In this document: positions 26,429 through 35,835 of the stretch, piece after piece
Layout of the letters: the number at the start of each line of letters is the position of its first letter
Numbering within the stretch: the stretch's first letter is position 1
Assembly (NCBI GenBank): GCA_947372925.1
Contig: CANBVQ010000007.1
Coordinates: 1 to 60,097, forward strand
Source: Acidimicrobiaceae bacterium
Lineage (GTDB): Bacteria; Actinomycetota; Acidimicrobiia; Acidimicrobiales; RAAP-2
Length of the DNA stretch: 60,097 bases
Direction: 5' to 3'
Translations under genes and position numbers: made by a program
The notes under the pieces: model-generated
The model's input: the letters and a program-made list of their open reading frames with translations, nothing else
Databases searched by the model: none
Told to the model about the DNA's origin: nothing

Positions 26429-27838
26429 TTAGTAGCTCTTGGCGACGATGGCCACCAGGCCGGCCTCGTCTTCGTTGTCGGGCATCGAGCCGTCGCCACG
26501 CTGCAGGCAGCGAACGGTGATGGCCTGCGTCCGTAGCGTGGCCTCACCCTCACCCTTGACGAGGTCCCAAGCCAGACGCGCAAATCCCTCATTGGCCGCC
26601 TCGGCCGCTTCGGGAATGCTGGACACATCGACCGTGCGACTCGCCAGGGCGCTGCGCGAGCCGGCCAAAATCGATTCCTGAATCTCTTCCAACATGGTCG
26701 CAATCCGAGCGGGAGCTTCCTCCAGGCGAACCTGGACCTTCTCCCCCGTGTCGCGACGAGCCAAGGTAACAAGTCCTTCGGCGAGGTCGCGAGGACCTAC
26801 CTCAACACGAATCGGCACACCCTTGATTTCCCAGTCAGTGACGCGGCGGCCAAAGCTGCCCCGTCCGTGATCGGTGCGCACACGAATACCGGCAGCCAGT
26901 AGCTGGCGAGAGATTTCTTCGGCCGCATTATTCACCGACTCTTCATCACGCACGGCGAGAACTACTGCCTGAATGGGTGCAAGACGCGGGGGTACCACCA
27001 AGCCATTGTCGTCGCCGTGGGACATGATGAGGCCACCAATGAGACGCGTCGAGGCACCCCACGATGTCGTGTAGCAGTAGGCCGAGGTCCCACTCTCATC
27101 TTGAAACTTGATGTCGAAGGCCTTCGCGAAGTTCTGCCCCAGTTCGTGACTCGTGGCCATCTGGAGCGCCTTGCCATCTCGCATGATGCCTTCGCACGTC
27201 ATCGTGTTGGTCGCACCGGCGAATCGCTCGCTCTTGGACTTAATGCCCAAGTAGACCTGTACGCCGAGCACATTTTGGATGAAGTCGTTATAGACATCGT
27301 GATGGATCTTGCGTGCGTACGCCGCGGCGTCTTCGAACGTGGCGTGAGCCGTGTGGCCCTCCTGCCAGAGAAACTCCGAGGTGCGAAGGAACATGCGGGG
27401 TCGAAGTTCCCACCGAACCACATTGGCCCACTGGTTCAAGAGGAGTGGCAGGTCCCGGTGAGACTGAACCCACTTGGCCATGAACTCCCCAATCACCGTT
27501 TCCGACGTAGGTCGTACCACGATGGGCTCACTCAGCTGTTCGCCGCCGGCATGGGTCACCACGGCCAGCTCGGGACTGAAGCCCTCCACGTGTTCGGCTT
27601 CACGGCTTAAGTAACTCTCAGGAATGAAGAGTGGGAAGTAGGCGTTCTCGGCTCCGGCGGCCTTGATCCGACGGTCAATCTCGGACTGGATGTGCTCCCA
27701 AATGGCGTAACCGTAGGGGCGAATCACCATAGTGCCACGCACTGGACCGTTGTCGGCCATTTCGGCCTTGGCCACTACGTCTTGATACCAACGGGGAAAG
27801 TCCTCATTTTGAGGGGTCAATACGCCTGGCTGTGCCAC
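26429..27838 (-). CDS. proS: Prolyl-tRNA synthetase, short (archaeal/eukaryote-like) type
   Basis: A 469-residue class II synthetase. Motif 2 lies in RWELRPRMFLRTSEFLWQEGHTAH and motif 3 near IGGLIMSHGDDNGLVVPP. It lacks the long insertion domain of the E. coli-type enzyme (about 570 residues) and ends in tyrosine (VAKSY). These traits place it in the compact group shared with archaea, eukaryotes and some bacteria, so misacylated alanyl-tRNA must be corrected elsewhere. It lies between ispG and rimP on the same strand. Confidence 0.95.
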   Translation of the reverse strand: MAQPGVLTPQNEDFPRWYQDVVAKAEMADNGPVRGTMVIRPYGYAIWEHIQSEIDRRIKAAGAENAYFPLFIPESYLSREAEHVEGFSPELAVVTHAGGEQLSEPIVVRPTSETVIGEFMAKWVQSHRDLPLLLNQWANVVRWELRPRMFLRTSEFLWQEGHTAHATFEDAAAYARKIHHDVYNDFIQNVLGVQVYLGIKSKSERFAGATNTMTCEGIMRDGKALQMATSHELGQNFAKAFDIKFQDESGTSAYCYTTSWGASTRLIGGLIMSHGDDNGLVVPPRLAPIQAVVLAVRDEESVNNAAEEISRQLLAAGIRVRTDHGRGSFGRRVTDWEIKGVPIRVEVGPRDLAEGLVTLARRDTGEKVQVRLEEAPARIATMLEEIQESILAGSRSALASRTVDVSSIPEAAEAANEGFARLAWDLVKGEGEATLRTQAITVRCLQRGDGSMPDNEDEAGLVAIVAKSY

Positions 27839-27868
27839 GGTGCTCCTTCGAAGTGAATGAAGGAAATC

Positions 27869-29107
27869 CTACTTCTCGACGTTGTTGATTCGGCGACGAA
27901 TCTCGGTGATCTTTTCATTCGCGTGATTGGCATCCGCGCCCTTGGCGTCGAGCAAGAGTGCTCGATCGGCCTCGGCCTCTTTTTCGGCATTGAGATCTCG
28001 GGCCGCCAGACGTGCTTCGACACCTTCGGCTACCAGCTTCTTCGCCTCGTCCACCAGTGCCTGCACCATCTCATCTTCGGGTACGACTCGAACGATCTGA
28101 CCCTTGATGAAGAGGTGGCCGCGCTTTTTACCGGCGGCGATTCCGAGGTCGGCGTGACGGGCTTCACCCGGTCCATTCACCACGCAGCCCATTACCGCCA
28201 CTTGAATGGGCAAGTTCAGTTCCTGAAGTGCCCGCTGTGCCTCGTTGGCGACTTTGATGACGTCTACTTCCGCTCGACCACAGCTAGGACATGCGATCAG
28301 GTCGAGACCCTTGCGCTCGCGAAGACCTAAGGATTCGAGCAACTGGCGACCGGCCTTGGCCTCTTCGACCGGATCGGCGGTCAACGAATAACGCAGCGTG
28401 TCGCCGATGCCTTCGGCGAGCAAGGTGCCAATACCCACAGAACCCTTCAGGAGCCCACCGGGCAGGGGACCGGCCTCGGTCACCCCGAGGTGCAGTGGGT
28501 AGTCAAAGGTGGCACTCGCGAGTCGGTAGGCCGCAATCATGAGCGCCACACTGGAGGCCTTCACGGAAATCTTCACGTCATCAAAATCGACCTCTTGGAA
28601 ATAACGAAGTTCAATCTGGGCCGATTCGACGAGAGCCTCGGGCGTAGCTCCGCCGTACTTGGCGTAGAGGTCCGGGTGGAGCGACCCGGCGTTCACGCCG
28701 ATGCGAATCGGCACACCACGATCTTTGGCCTCGCGGGCCACCAACTTGATCTCCTCGGGCTTGCGAAGGTTGCCGGGGTTAAGGCGAAGTCCGTGAACTC
28801 CAGCTTCGAGAGCGGCTAGGGCCATCTCGACGTGAAAGTGGATGTCGGCAATGATCGGCACGGGCGAACGGGGAACGATTTGCGCCAGACCTTCGGCCGC
28901 CTCTTGTTCGTTACAGGTACAGCGGACAAGGTCCGCACCGGCGGCGGCTAGAGCGTAGATCTGCTGCAACGTGCCATCGACATTGGCCGTCTTGGTCGTC
29001 GTCATTGACTGGATGGTGATGGGCGCATCACCTCCGACGAGCACATTACCCACCGAGATCTGACGAGTCTTACGTCGGGGCGTTAGGAGTGATGAGGTGA
29101 CTTCCAC
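27869..29107 (-). CDS. ispG: 4-hydroxy-3-methylbut-2-en-1-yl diphosphate synthase (IspG/GcpE)
   Basis: An iron-sulfur enzyme of the MEP isoprenoid pathway. Residues 1-360 hold the conserved body: SVGNVLVGGDAPITIQSMTTTKT, RLNPGNL, and the cluster cysteines in CPSCGR and MGCVVNGPGEARHADLG. About 45 extra C-terminal residues (LAARDLNAEKEAEADRALLLD and beyond) are charged and probably helical, and are not part of the catalytic core. GTG start. With dxr just upstream, two MEP-pathway genes are in the same block. Confidence 0.95.
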   Translation of the reverse strand: MEVTSSLLTPRRKTRQISVGNVLVGGDAPITIQSMTTTKTANVDGTLQQIYALAAAGADLVRCTCNEQEAAEGLAQIVPRSPVPIIADIHFHVEMALAALEAGVHGLRLNPGNLRKPEEIKLVAREAKDRGVPIRIGVNAGSLHPDLYAKYGGATPEALVESAQIELRYFQEVDFDDVKISVKASSVALMIAAYRLASATFDYPLHLGVTEAGPLPGGLLKGSVGIGTLLAEGIGDTLRYSLTADPVEEAKAGRQLLESLGLRERKGLDLIACPSCGRAEVDVIKVANEAQRALQELNLPIQVAVMGCVVNGPGEARHADLGIAAGKKRGHLFIKGQIVRVVPEDEMVQALVDEAKKLVAEGVEARLAARDLNAEKEAEADRALLLDAKGADANHANEKITEIRRRINNVEK

Positions 29108-29145
29108 AGTTCTATTCTGCCGTGTCGCTCAAGAGTTCAGACGCA

Positions 29146-30420
29146 CTACTGAAATGGGTTGTTTATGGGGTGCACAATGTCGAGATAGAGCGTGGTGAGG
29201 AAGATGAAGGCCAGAAGTCCCAAGAAGAGAAAAACAAAGGGTGCCAGGCGATTGAGATCGGCCTGGTATCGCGGCTGACCCTTACGAGTGCGAATCCGCT
29301 CGTAGGTGGCCACCAGTACCAGCCCCCCATCCAGCGGCATCATTGGAAACATGTTCAGGACACCAATGAAAATGTTGAGGGTCGCAAACAGGGCTATGAA
29401 CTCTCGGGGTCCAGCGTGCGCACTCTCAACGGCGAGGCGAACAGCGCCTACTCCCGAAACGGGCCGGTCACCGGTTTGGGCCGATTGCTGACCAACGGAG
29501 TTGTTGGTCACGTTCTGAAAGAGGTTGCCGAGCTGTGATGGCGAGAACATTTTGGGCACCGAGAGCGTGGCGTCCTTAATCATGGTTCCCACGGTGGTGG
29601 CCACAGTGGGAACGGCAGTCCAGGGGGCGACTCGCTTGTTGGGGTTCTCGAGGGAGATGCCTAGAAACCCGTGGGCCGGTTGTGATGGTGCCACAAGTTG
29701 CACGCCACCGGAGTGAAGGGTACGCCCGTCGACCGGCGTGACGGTGATGGTCCGGACCGCACCATCACGACGAATCGTTAACTCGAGCGGTTCGTTTGAG
29801 GAGACGGCCACGGCGTCAATAAGTGACGAGCCACCGTGCACAACCGTGACTCGACCAGTGGCAAGATTGGCGATGCGCTCGACCACGTCACCCCGCTGAA
29901 TCCCAGCGAGTTGGGCCGCATTTTTGGCGTGACCATCCCACGCCGTAAAACCGGCGATCTGGATTCTCGAACTGTCGGGAACGCCGAGGGCTGAATAGGA
30001 GATGATCAATAACAGTGACGCCATGATGACGTGCATGATGGAGCCGGCGGATGCGACGAGTAAGCGACGTGGGTAGCTCTGGGCGCGGTAACTACGAGGC
30101 TCGTCGCTGTCATCGAGTTGTTCCAGCGATGACATTCCAGTGATCTTGACGTAGCCGCCCAGAGGGAGAGCCTTGATGCCGTACTCGGTTTCGCCACGAC
30201 GAAAAGACCAGATGCGCGGACCAAAGCCGACAAAGAACTCGGTGGCTTTCATGCCGGTCCACTTGGCCGTTAAGAAGTGACCCAATTCGTGACCGACCAC
30301 CATGAGTAGTACGGCGGCGATAACGGCCGGCAGAAGCCAACCCCCGAGACGAATCATCAGCACGACGACCAGGAGGGCCAGTGCTACTTCTTTCCAACTG
30401 GCACGAGGCTCTGTACTCAT
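29146..30420 (-). CDS. Site-2 (RseP/M50-type) membrane zinc metalloprotease
   Basis: A 424-residue intramembrane protease. The zinc motif HELGH lies in the first helices (44-48) and the second active-site element is NMFPMMPLDGG near residue 350. A PDZ-like region occupies about residues 160-230, and the last helix is near the C terminus. In actinobacteria the equivalent (Rip1 in mycobacteria) cleaves anti-sigma factors. Its ATG overlaps the dxr stop as ATGA, a conserved dxr-rseP pairing. No anti-sigma factor is encoded in this window. Confidence 0.93.
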   Translation of the reverse strand: MSTEPRASWKEVALALLVVVLMIRLGGWLLPAVIAAVLLMVVGHELGHFLTAKWTGMKATEFFVGFGPRIWSFRRGETEYGIKALPLGGYVKITGMSSLEQLDDSDEPRSYRAQSYPRRLLVASAGSIMHVIMASLLLIISYSALGVPDSSRIQIAGFTAWDGHAKNAAQLAGIQRGDVVERIANLATGRVTVVHGGSSLIDAVAVSSNEPLELTIRRDGAVRTITVTPVDGRTLHSGGVQLVAPSQPAHGFLGISLENPNKRVAPWTAVPTVATTVGTMIKDATLSVPKMFSPSQLGNLFQNVTNNSVGQQSAQTGDRPVSGVGAVRLAVESAHAGPREFIALFATLNIFIGVLNMFPMMPLDGGLVLVATYERIRTRKGQPRYQADLNRLAPFVFLFLGLLAFIFLTTLYLDIVHPINNPFQ

Positions 30421-31583
30421 AGGGAGGAGACCATCTTGGCAGCGATTCTCCGAGAATTTCCGTCGTGCTCCCTAAGTTCTTCCACCGACGTCAGCGGTGC
30501 CCCGTCAAAGGCATCGAGCGTTCGCGTCACCACCGGAACAATGTCACTCCAGGCAATCCGGTCCTGCAGGAAGGCCTCGACGGCCACTTCGTTCGCCGCG
30601 CTCAACCAGGCCGGGGCCGCTCCCCCGCGCCGTCCCGCCTCATAGGCCAGGTCCAATGCGGGAAAGGCCTCGCGATTGGGTGGCTCAAAAGTTAAGGTCA
30701 ACGCATCGGCGAAGGAGATGGCACCCCAACTGTGGTCCAGGCGTTCGGGTAGGCCGAGGCAGTACGCAATGGGGAGACGCATGTCCGGATGTGACAGCTG
30801 CGCCAGCGTCGAACCGTCGACGTACTCCACCATGGAGTGAACGATTGATTGGGGATGCACGACCACGTCGATTCGATCGACAGGGATACCGAAGAGGGCC
30901 GCGGCCTCGAGAACTTCGAGGCCCTTGTTCATAAGCGTGGATGAGTCAATAGTTATTTTCGGTCCCATTGCCCACGTGGGGTGGTCGAGTGCATCGGCCT
31001 TGGTCACGTGCTGCAGGTCATTAACGCTCTTCGTACGAAAGGGTCCACCCGAGGCCGTCAGGAGGAGCCGCTTTACTGAGCGATATCCACCGGCTGGATC
31101 GGCACCCGCTAGGCACTGATGGATGGCACAGTGCTCAGAGTCGATGGGCACCAGATCGCACTCACGCTGGGAGCGCACTTGGTCGACCAACGGGGCGGCG
31201 GCTACCAGAGACTCCTTGTTGGCCAACGCCAATCGCTTGCCGGCATCCAACGCTGCGAGCGTGGCTGTCAGGCCGGCGAAACCAACAACGGCGTTGACCA
31301 CAACGTCAGCGCTTCGGGCTAGAACATCGAGGCCATCGTCGCCCACAACCACTTCGGCGCCCGGGAGCTCGGCGGCAACCTGTTGCGCATCGTTCTCATT
31401 CAGCACTCCGACGAGCGATACCTGAAACTCACGGGCGATGGCGATTAACTCTTGCGTCCGCGTCCCACCAGACAGCGCCACGAGCTTGAAGTGCTCCGGT
31501 GAGCGTCGAAGTACATCAAGCGTTTGAGTGCCGATGGAGCCGGTAGCTCCGAGTAACGCGACCGAGCGGACTGGTGCGGCCAC
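30417..31583 (-). CDS. dxr: 1-deoxy-D-xylulose 5-phosphate reductoisomerase
   Basis: The committed NADPH-dependent step of the MEP pathway. LLGATGSIGTQTLDVL is the N-terminal cofactor motif. The metal and substrate segments include IPIDSEHCAIHQCL-like DLVPIDSEHCAIHQ, LTASGGPFR and the GPKITIDSSTLMNKGLEVLEA stretch. Length (388) is standard. It starts two bases after cdsA and overlaps the site-2 protease gene by four bases. Confidence 0.97.
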   Translation of the reverse strand: MAAPVRSVALLGATGSIGTQTLDVLRRSPEHFKLVALSGGTRTQELIAIAREFQVSLVGVLNENDAQQVAAELPGAEVVVGDDGLDVLARSADVVVNAVVGFAGLTATLAALDAGKRLALANKESLVAAAPLVDQVRSQRECDLVPIDSEHCAIHQCLAGADPAGGYRSVKRLLLTASGGPFRTKSVNDLQHVTKADALDHPTWAMGPKITIDSSTLMNKGLEVLEAAALFGIPVDRIDVVVHPQSIVHSMVEYVDGSTLAQLSHPDMRLPIAYCLGLPERLDHSWGAISFADALTLTFEPPNREAFPALDLAYEAGRRGGAAPAWLSAANEVAVEAFLQDRIAWSDIVPVVTRTLDAFDGAPLTSVEELREHDGNSRRIAAKMVSSL

Positions 31584-31585
31584 GG

Positions 31586-32878
31586 CTAGCCGATGTTGAG
31601 AATATTGACCAAGTAATAGGTCACGGGGAGCACGAAGATCAGTCCATCGATGCGGTCGACGACCCCACCATGGCCGGGCAAGACTTCGCCCATGTCCTTA
31701 AGTCCGAGCGTGCGCTTGACGAGCGACTCAAAGAGGTCACCCAGCGGTGCCACCACGCCAACGAGAAGGCCCAGTAGTGCCGCGGCGCCAAAATTCCAAG
31801 GGTGAATCTGCGGCAAAACGACCACGGCGAAAAAGAGTCCAGTGAGGAGTCCGCCAATAGCGCCCTCGACCGTTTTGCCCGATGAGATGGTCGGCGCCAA
31901 CTTACGCTGACCGAAAATTCTTCCGATAAAGAGTGCGCCGGTGTCGTTAGCCACCGTGACGATGATGGCGCCCATCAAGAATGCCAGACCGTGACGATTG
32001 CGGAAGTTGACGGGCGAGATCAACAGCATGGCGAACGAACCCATCACGGCAATCCAGATGTAGCCGATAACGGTGACGCCCAGGCCGTCCAACATGTCGA
32101 ACTTGGTTGGCGTCGCCAGATACCAAGTGAAGACCGCGAAGATAAAGAGGAACGTAACGAGCGAGAGGGCGGCCTCACCTCGGTTGTAAGCACCGAGCGC
32201 GAGCGCGACGGTCGCTAGAACACCTAGCAATGTGGCGGGACGGGCACCGGCTGAGCGAAAGGCGGCGAAGAGTTCCGCAATCGCGGCAGCCAAAACGGCC
32301 GAGACGAGAATCACCACAGGAATAGGGCCGGCCATGAAGATCATCACGACAACCAGGGCCGCGAGAATGCCCGTAATAGTCGCCTTACGGATGTCCTTGG
32401 GCGGAGCGGTACGGGTGGCCCGATTCTTTAGAAGCTTCTGATCTGACTGACGCAGACGTTCGGCCCGTGATTGCGTTGGCCGAGGGGCCTCGACGACGGG
32501 GACTTCGACCGGTACGACTTCATCGAGCTCTACGTCCAGAGGGTCAACGGCTTCGACGTTGCCGATGATTTGACCAATCTGCTCATCGTGCACGGTGTAG
32601 TCAGTCTCGTCTTCACGCCAAACTGGGGCGGGAATCTGATCGAGTGGATCGGTGCTCACCGGCTCGTCGCGCTTGAGCACTGCCGGCATCTGACCCGTCG
32701 GCTCCTCAGTCCAGTGAGGCAACAGCGTTTCGGGGTCCACGGTCGGCGTGGGAACCGGAATACCGGCCGCCTCGGCCGCCACTTCAGCACCGGTAATCGT
32801 CACGCGAGAGTCAGCTGGCCGAATGGCTGGCATCTCCCCCGTTGGAAGATCGTTGCTGGTGGGGTCCTCAGACTTCAA
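31586..32878 (-). CDS. cdsA: Phosphatidate cytidylyltransferase with disordered N-terminal extension
   Basis: Makes CDP-diacylglycerol for phospholipid synthesis. The C-terminal 260 residues carry about eight membrane helices and the CDP-DAG synthase signature in LGDLFESLVKRTLGLKDMGEVLPGHGGVVDRID. Residues 1-160 are acidic, proline-rich and without hydrophobic stretches, and are longer than in most bacterial CdsA; long soluble N termini occur in other actinobacteria. The TTG start at 32878 overlaps frr by 11 bases. Confidence 0.93.
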   Translation of the reverse strand: MKSEDPTSNDLPTGEMPAIRPADSRVTITGAEVAAEAAGIPVPTPTVDPETLLPHWTEEPTGQMPAVLKRDEPVSTDPLDQIPAPVWREDETDYTVHDEQIGQIIGNVEAVDPLDVELDEVVPVEVPVVEAPRPTQSRAERLRQSDQKLLKNRATRTAPPKDIRKATITGILAALVVVMIFMAGPIPVVILVSAVLAAAIAELFAAFRSAGARPATLLGVLATVALALGAYNRGEAALSLVTFLFIFAVFTWYLATPTKFDMLDGLGVTVIGYIWIAVMGSFAMLLISPVNFRNRHGLAFLMGAIIVTVANDTGALFIGRIFGQRKLAPTISSGKTVEGAIGGLLTGLFFAVVVLPQIHPWNFGAAALLGLLVGVVAPLGDLFESLVKRTLGLKDMGEVLPGHGGVVDRIDGLIFVLPVTYYLVNILNIG

Positions 32879-33443
32879 GGAGTTCCTGTTCCTTATGCGC
32901 CAGCAGTGATTCGATTGCTGCGACTTCGTCCTGCGTCATCTTGTCGAGAACCTTCTCGACTCGCTCGATGTCGTCAGTGGAAATGCCGTTTTCCTTCTCT
33001 TTTTCCAGGCTCTCGAGCTCCTGGCGGGCGTGGCGTCGAACACCGCGCATAGCGACCTTGCCGTCTTCGGCCTTCCCGCGAACAATCTTGACGAAGTCCT
33101 TGCGGCGCTCTTCAGTCAGCGTGGGAAAGTTCAAGCGAATAACGATGCCGTCGTTCGAAGGGTTAAGTCCGAGGTCGGCATTGGTGATGGCCTTTTCAAT
33201 CGCCGCCATGGCACCCTTGTCGAATGGTGAGACGACGAGCAGGCGCGGCTCGGGAACTGAGAAGTTGGCGAGCTGCTTCAGTGGTGACATGACGCCGTAG
33301 TACTCAACTTCAAGGTTTTCGACGAGAGCCGAGTTGGCTCGACCGGTACGAACGGCTGCAAACTCACTCTTGACGTGATCCATGGCCTTCACCATGCGGT
33401 CGCGCGTATCGGCGAGGACGAGTTCAATAAGTTCGTGTTCCAT
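32868..33443 (-). CDS. frr: Ribosome recycling factor
   Basis: A 191-residue protein that splits post-termination ribosomes with EF-G. Recognisable segments are VRTGRANSALVENLEVEYYG and PSNDGIVIRLNFPTLTEERRKDFVKIVRGKAEDGKVAMRGVRR. It follows pyrH with a one-base overlap (TAATG), the near-universal pyrH-frr order. Confidence 0.97.
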   Translation of the reverse strand: MEHELIELVLADTRDRMVKAMDHVKSEFAAVRTGRANSALVENLEVEYYGVMSPLKQLANFSVPEPRLLVVSPFDKGAMAAIEKAITNADLGLNPSNDGIVIRLNFPTLTEERRKDFVKIVRGKAEDGKVAMRGVRRHARQELESLEKEKENGISTDDIERVEKVLDKMTQDEVAAIESLLAHKEQELLEV

Positions 33444-34156
33444 TACTTAACCAGCGTACCCACGGCTTCGCCGGCGAGGGCGCGACGCAAATTATCCGTC
33501 TTCATCAGGTCAAACACTCGAATCGGTAGACCATTGTCCTTGCAGAACGTGATGGCAGTGAGGTCCATGACGCGTAGCTCTTTTTGAATAGTCTCGTCAA
33601 AGCTGATCGTTTCGTACTTGGTGGCGTTGGGATTCTTCTTAGGGTCCTCGGAGTAGACGCCGTCAATCCCACCGTGGGTGCCCTTCAGAACAATCTCGGC
33701 CTCAATCTCGGCGGCCCGCTGGGCCGCTGGAGTATCGGTCGTGAAGTACGGGTTACCCATTCCGGCCGCGAAAATCACGATGCGGCCCTTTTCAAGGTGG
33801 CGGACTGCCCGGCGGCGAATGTAGGGTTCGGCCACCTGGTCCATGTTGATGGCCGTCATGACCCGGGCCTGACGGCCGTGGTTCTCGATGGCATCCTGGA
33901 GAGCCAGGGCGTTGATGATGGTGCCGAGCATGCCCATGATGTCCGAATTGGCACGGTTCATTCCGGCGAGTTCGCCACTGGCACCGCGCCAAATGTTTCC
34001 GCCACCAACCACAAGGGCTAGTTCGAGCTCACCAGATTCGGTGGCCTTGGCAATTTCGGAAGCGAGAAAATCGACGACTTTGGCGTCGATCGTTTGGTCG
34101 CTCGCCGACGAAGCAAGAGCCTCGCCGGAAATCTTTAGGACAACCCGGCGAGGCAT
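33443..34156 (-). CDS. pyrH: Uridylate kinase
   Basis: Phosphorylates UMP to UDP for pyrimidine nucleotide supply. The 237-residue amino-acid-kinase fold begins VVLKISGEAL and contains LVVGGGNIWRG, AINMDQVAEPYIRRRAVRHLEKGRIVIFAAGMGNPYFTTDT and a C-terminal TAITFCKDNGLPIRVF. It lies four bases after tsf. Confidence 0.97.
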   Translation of the reverse strand: MPRRVVLKISGEALASSASDQTIDAKVVDFLASEIAKATESGELELALVVGGGNIWRGASGELAGMNRANSDIMGMLGTIINALALQDAIENHGRQARVMTAINMDQVAEPYIRRRAVRHLEKGRIVIFAAGMGNPYFTTDTPAAQRAAEIEAEIVLKGTHGGIDGVYSEDPKKNPNATKYETISFDETIQKELRVMDLTAITFCKDNGLPIRVFDLMKTDNLRRALAGEAVGTLVK

Positions 34157-34160
34157 CTAC

Positions 34161-34952
34161 TTAGCCCCCGATTACAACCTGGGCGAACGCCGTGATGCTG
34201 GCGCTACCGAGAAGTTGCGTAATGGTCTGCTTTTCGTCCTTGACGTAGGCCTGCTCCAAGAGCACGCGCTCCTTGTACCAACCATTCAAGCGACCTTCAA
34301 TGATCTTGGGCAATGCCGCGTCGGGCTTGCCTTCGTTCCGTGAGATCTCTTCGATGGTGGCCCGCTCAGCGTCAACTTCGGCTGCGGGAACATCCTCGCG
34401 ACGCAAGAAGCTGGGCTTCGTGAAAGCGATGTGCACGGCGATGTCGTGAGCGAGCTCGGAAGAACCACCCTTGACAACAACGGCAACGGCGTTAACACCG
34501 CGACCGGCCTGCTGGTGCAGGTACGTCTCGATAACTTCATCGGCATCGGCGCTGAGGCGCACGACGCGACCCACTTCGATGTTTTCCTTCAACGTCGTCA
34601 GCATGGTTTCGAGCTGGTCCTTGAAGCCGGCAATGGCCTCTTCACCAGAAGCGGCTACCTGAGCGGCCATGTCGTCAACGACAGCAACAAAGGCGTCTGA
34701 CTTGGCGACAAAGTCGGTCTCACTCTTGAGCTCCACGATGGAGGCGTGTGCGCCGTCCTTCACAACAGCTACGGCACCTTCGGAGTTTTCACGATCGGTG
34801 CGCTTTGCGGCCGAGGCGAGACCCTGGACGCGCAGCCACTGGCTAGCGGCGTCAAAGTCACCGTTGTTCTCTTCGAGGGCGCGCTTCGCGTCCAGAATTC
34901 CGACGCCCGTTGCTTGACGGAGCGTTTGTACGTCTTTAGCGGTGATAGCCAC
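34161..34952 (-). CDS. tsf: Translation elongation factor Ts
   Basis: The 263-residue guanine-nucleotide exchange factor for EF-Tu. The N-terminal UBA-like domain carries VQTLRQATGVGILDAKRALEENNGDFDAASQWLR. The core carries LKSETDFVAKSDAF and the C-terminal end includes EGRLNGWYKERVLLEQAYVKDEKQTI. It follows rpsB by 32 bases, the conserved rpsB-tsf pair. Confidence 0.97.
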   Translation of the reverse strand: MAITAKDVQTLRQATGVGILDAKRALEENNGDFDAASQWLRVQGLASAAKRTDRENSEGAVAVVKDGAHASIVELKSETDFVAKSDAFVAVVDDMAAQVAASGEEAIAGFKDQLETMLTTLKENIEVGRVVRLSADADEVIETYLHQQAGRGVNAVAVVVKGGSSELAHDIAVHIAFTKPSFLRREDVPAAEVDAERATIEEISRNEGKPDAALPKIIEGRLNGWYKERVLLEQAYVKDEKQTITQLLGSASITAFAQVVIGG

Positions 34953-34984
34953 CGTTGTTCTCCTTGTTTAGAAAGTTGGTAGGA

Positions 34985-35707
34985 CTAGGCGTTGGCCGGA
35001 GCGGCAACGCGGGGACGGTTGGCCGCAATGAAGCGACCTTCTACAACGGCGTCAGCCACGAGACGGCACAGCAGTGCGCCGGCGCGGATGGCGTCGTCAT
35101 TACCGGGGATTACGAAGTCAATGACGTCGGGGTCACAGTTGGTGTCGACGACCGCAATCACGGGGATTCCGAGCTTGCGGGCCTCAGTCACGGCAATGTG
35201 CTCCTTCTTCGTGTCGATAACGAAGATGGCGTCGGGCTGACGGTCGAGGCTCGAGATACCGCCGAGGTTGTGCTCGAGCTTCTCGAGTTCACGGCGGTGA
35301 CGGAGCGCTTCGCGCTTCGGCATGTTTTCGAAGTCGCCGGCCTTGCGCATGGCGCGGAGCTCAACCATGCGCTTCACGCGACCGACAACGGTCGAGAAGT
35401 TGGTGAGCATGCCACCGAGCCAACGCTGGTTGACGTACGGCATGCCACAGGCCGTCGCGTAGTCCGCGATGGGACCCTGGGTCTGCTTCTTGGTGCCCAC
35501 GAACAAGACAATGCCGCCCTTGGCGGAAAGGTCGCGAATGAACGTGTAGCTCTCTTCAATACCCGCGAGGGTCTTACGGAGGTCGATTAGGTAGATGCCG
35601 TTGCGCTCACCCAAGATGAAACGACGCATCTTGGGGTTCCAACGACGGGTCTGGTGGCCGAAGTGAACTCCAGCGTCCAGCAATTCCTTCAAAGTGACAA
35701 GTGCCAC
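34985..35707 (-). CDS. rpsB: 30S ribosomal protein S2
   Basis: A 240-residue S2 protein with the signature [19 protein letters not shown] and the downstream [12 protein letters not shown] and [28 protein letters not shown] segments. The start is GTG with GAAAGGA nine bases upstream. It is the first gene of the rpsB-tsf-pyrH-frr run; a hairpin at 35721-35746 lies in its leader. Confidence 0.97.
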   Translation of the reverse strand: MALVTLKELLDAGVHFGHQTRRWNPKMRRFILGERNGIYLIDLRKTLAGIEESYTFIRDLSAKGGIVLFVGTKKQTQGPIADYATACGMPYVNQRWLGGMLTNFSTVVGRVKRMVELRAMRKAGDFENMPKREALRHRRELEKLEHNLGGISSLDRQPDAIFVIDTKKEHIAVTEARKLGIPVIAVVDTNCDPDVIDFVIPGNDDAIRAGALLCRLVADAVVEGRFIAANRPRVAAPANA

Positions 35708-35720
35708 GGTGATTCCTTTC

Positions 35721-35746
35721 GTTCGGTTGATCCACCCCGACCGAAC
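35721..35746 (-). promoter_or_regulatory. Hairpin in the rpsB leader
   Basis: GTTCGGT and ACCGAAC pair across a 12-base loop immediately upstream of the GAAAGGA ribosome site of rpsB. S2 represses its own operon through the leader in some bacteria, so this may be an S2-responsive element. The stem is short, and that role is inferred from position only. Confidence 0.35.
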
Positions 35747-35791
35747 GTCACTCGCGTGACGACCGTACGAAAAGTCGGGTGAGACTCAGTA

Positions 35792-35808
35792 CCTTCCCTT
35801 GTGGAAGG
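35792..35808 (-). other. Small hairpin between xerC and rpsB
   Basis: CCTTCC and GGAAGG pair around a 5-base loop in the 128-base gap between xerC and rpsB. On the minus strand no T-run follows; on the plus strand CCTTTT follows but no plus-strand gene ends here. It could mark the end of xerC transcription or be incidental. Confidence 0.25.
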
Positions 35809-35835
35809 CCTTTTCATGATAGTCGGACCAGACCC

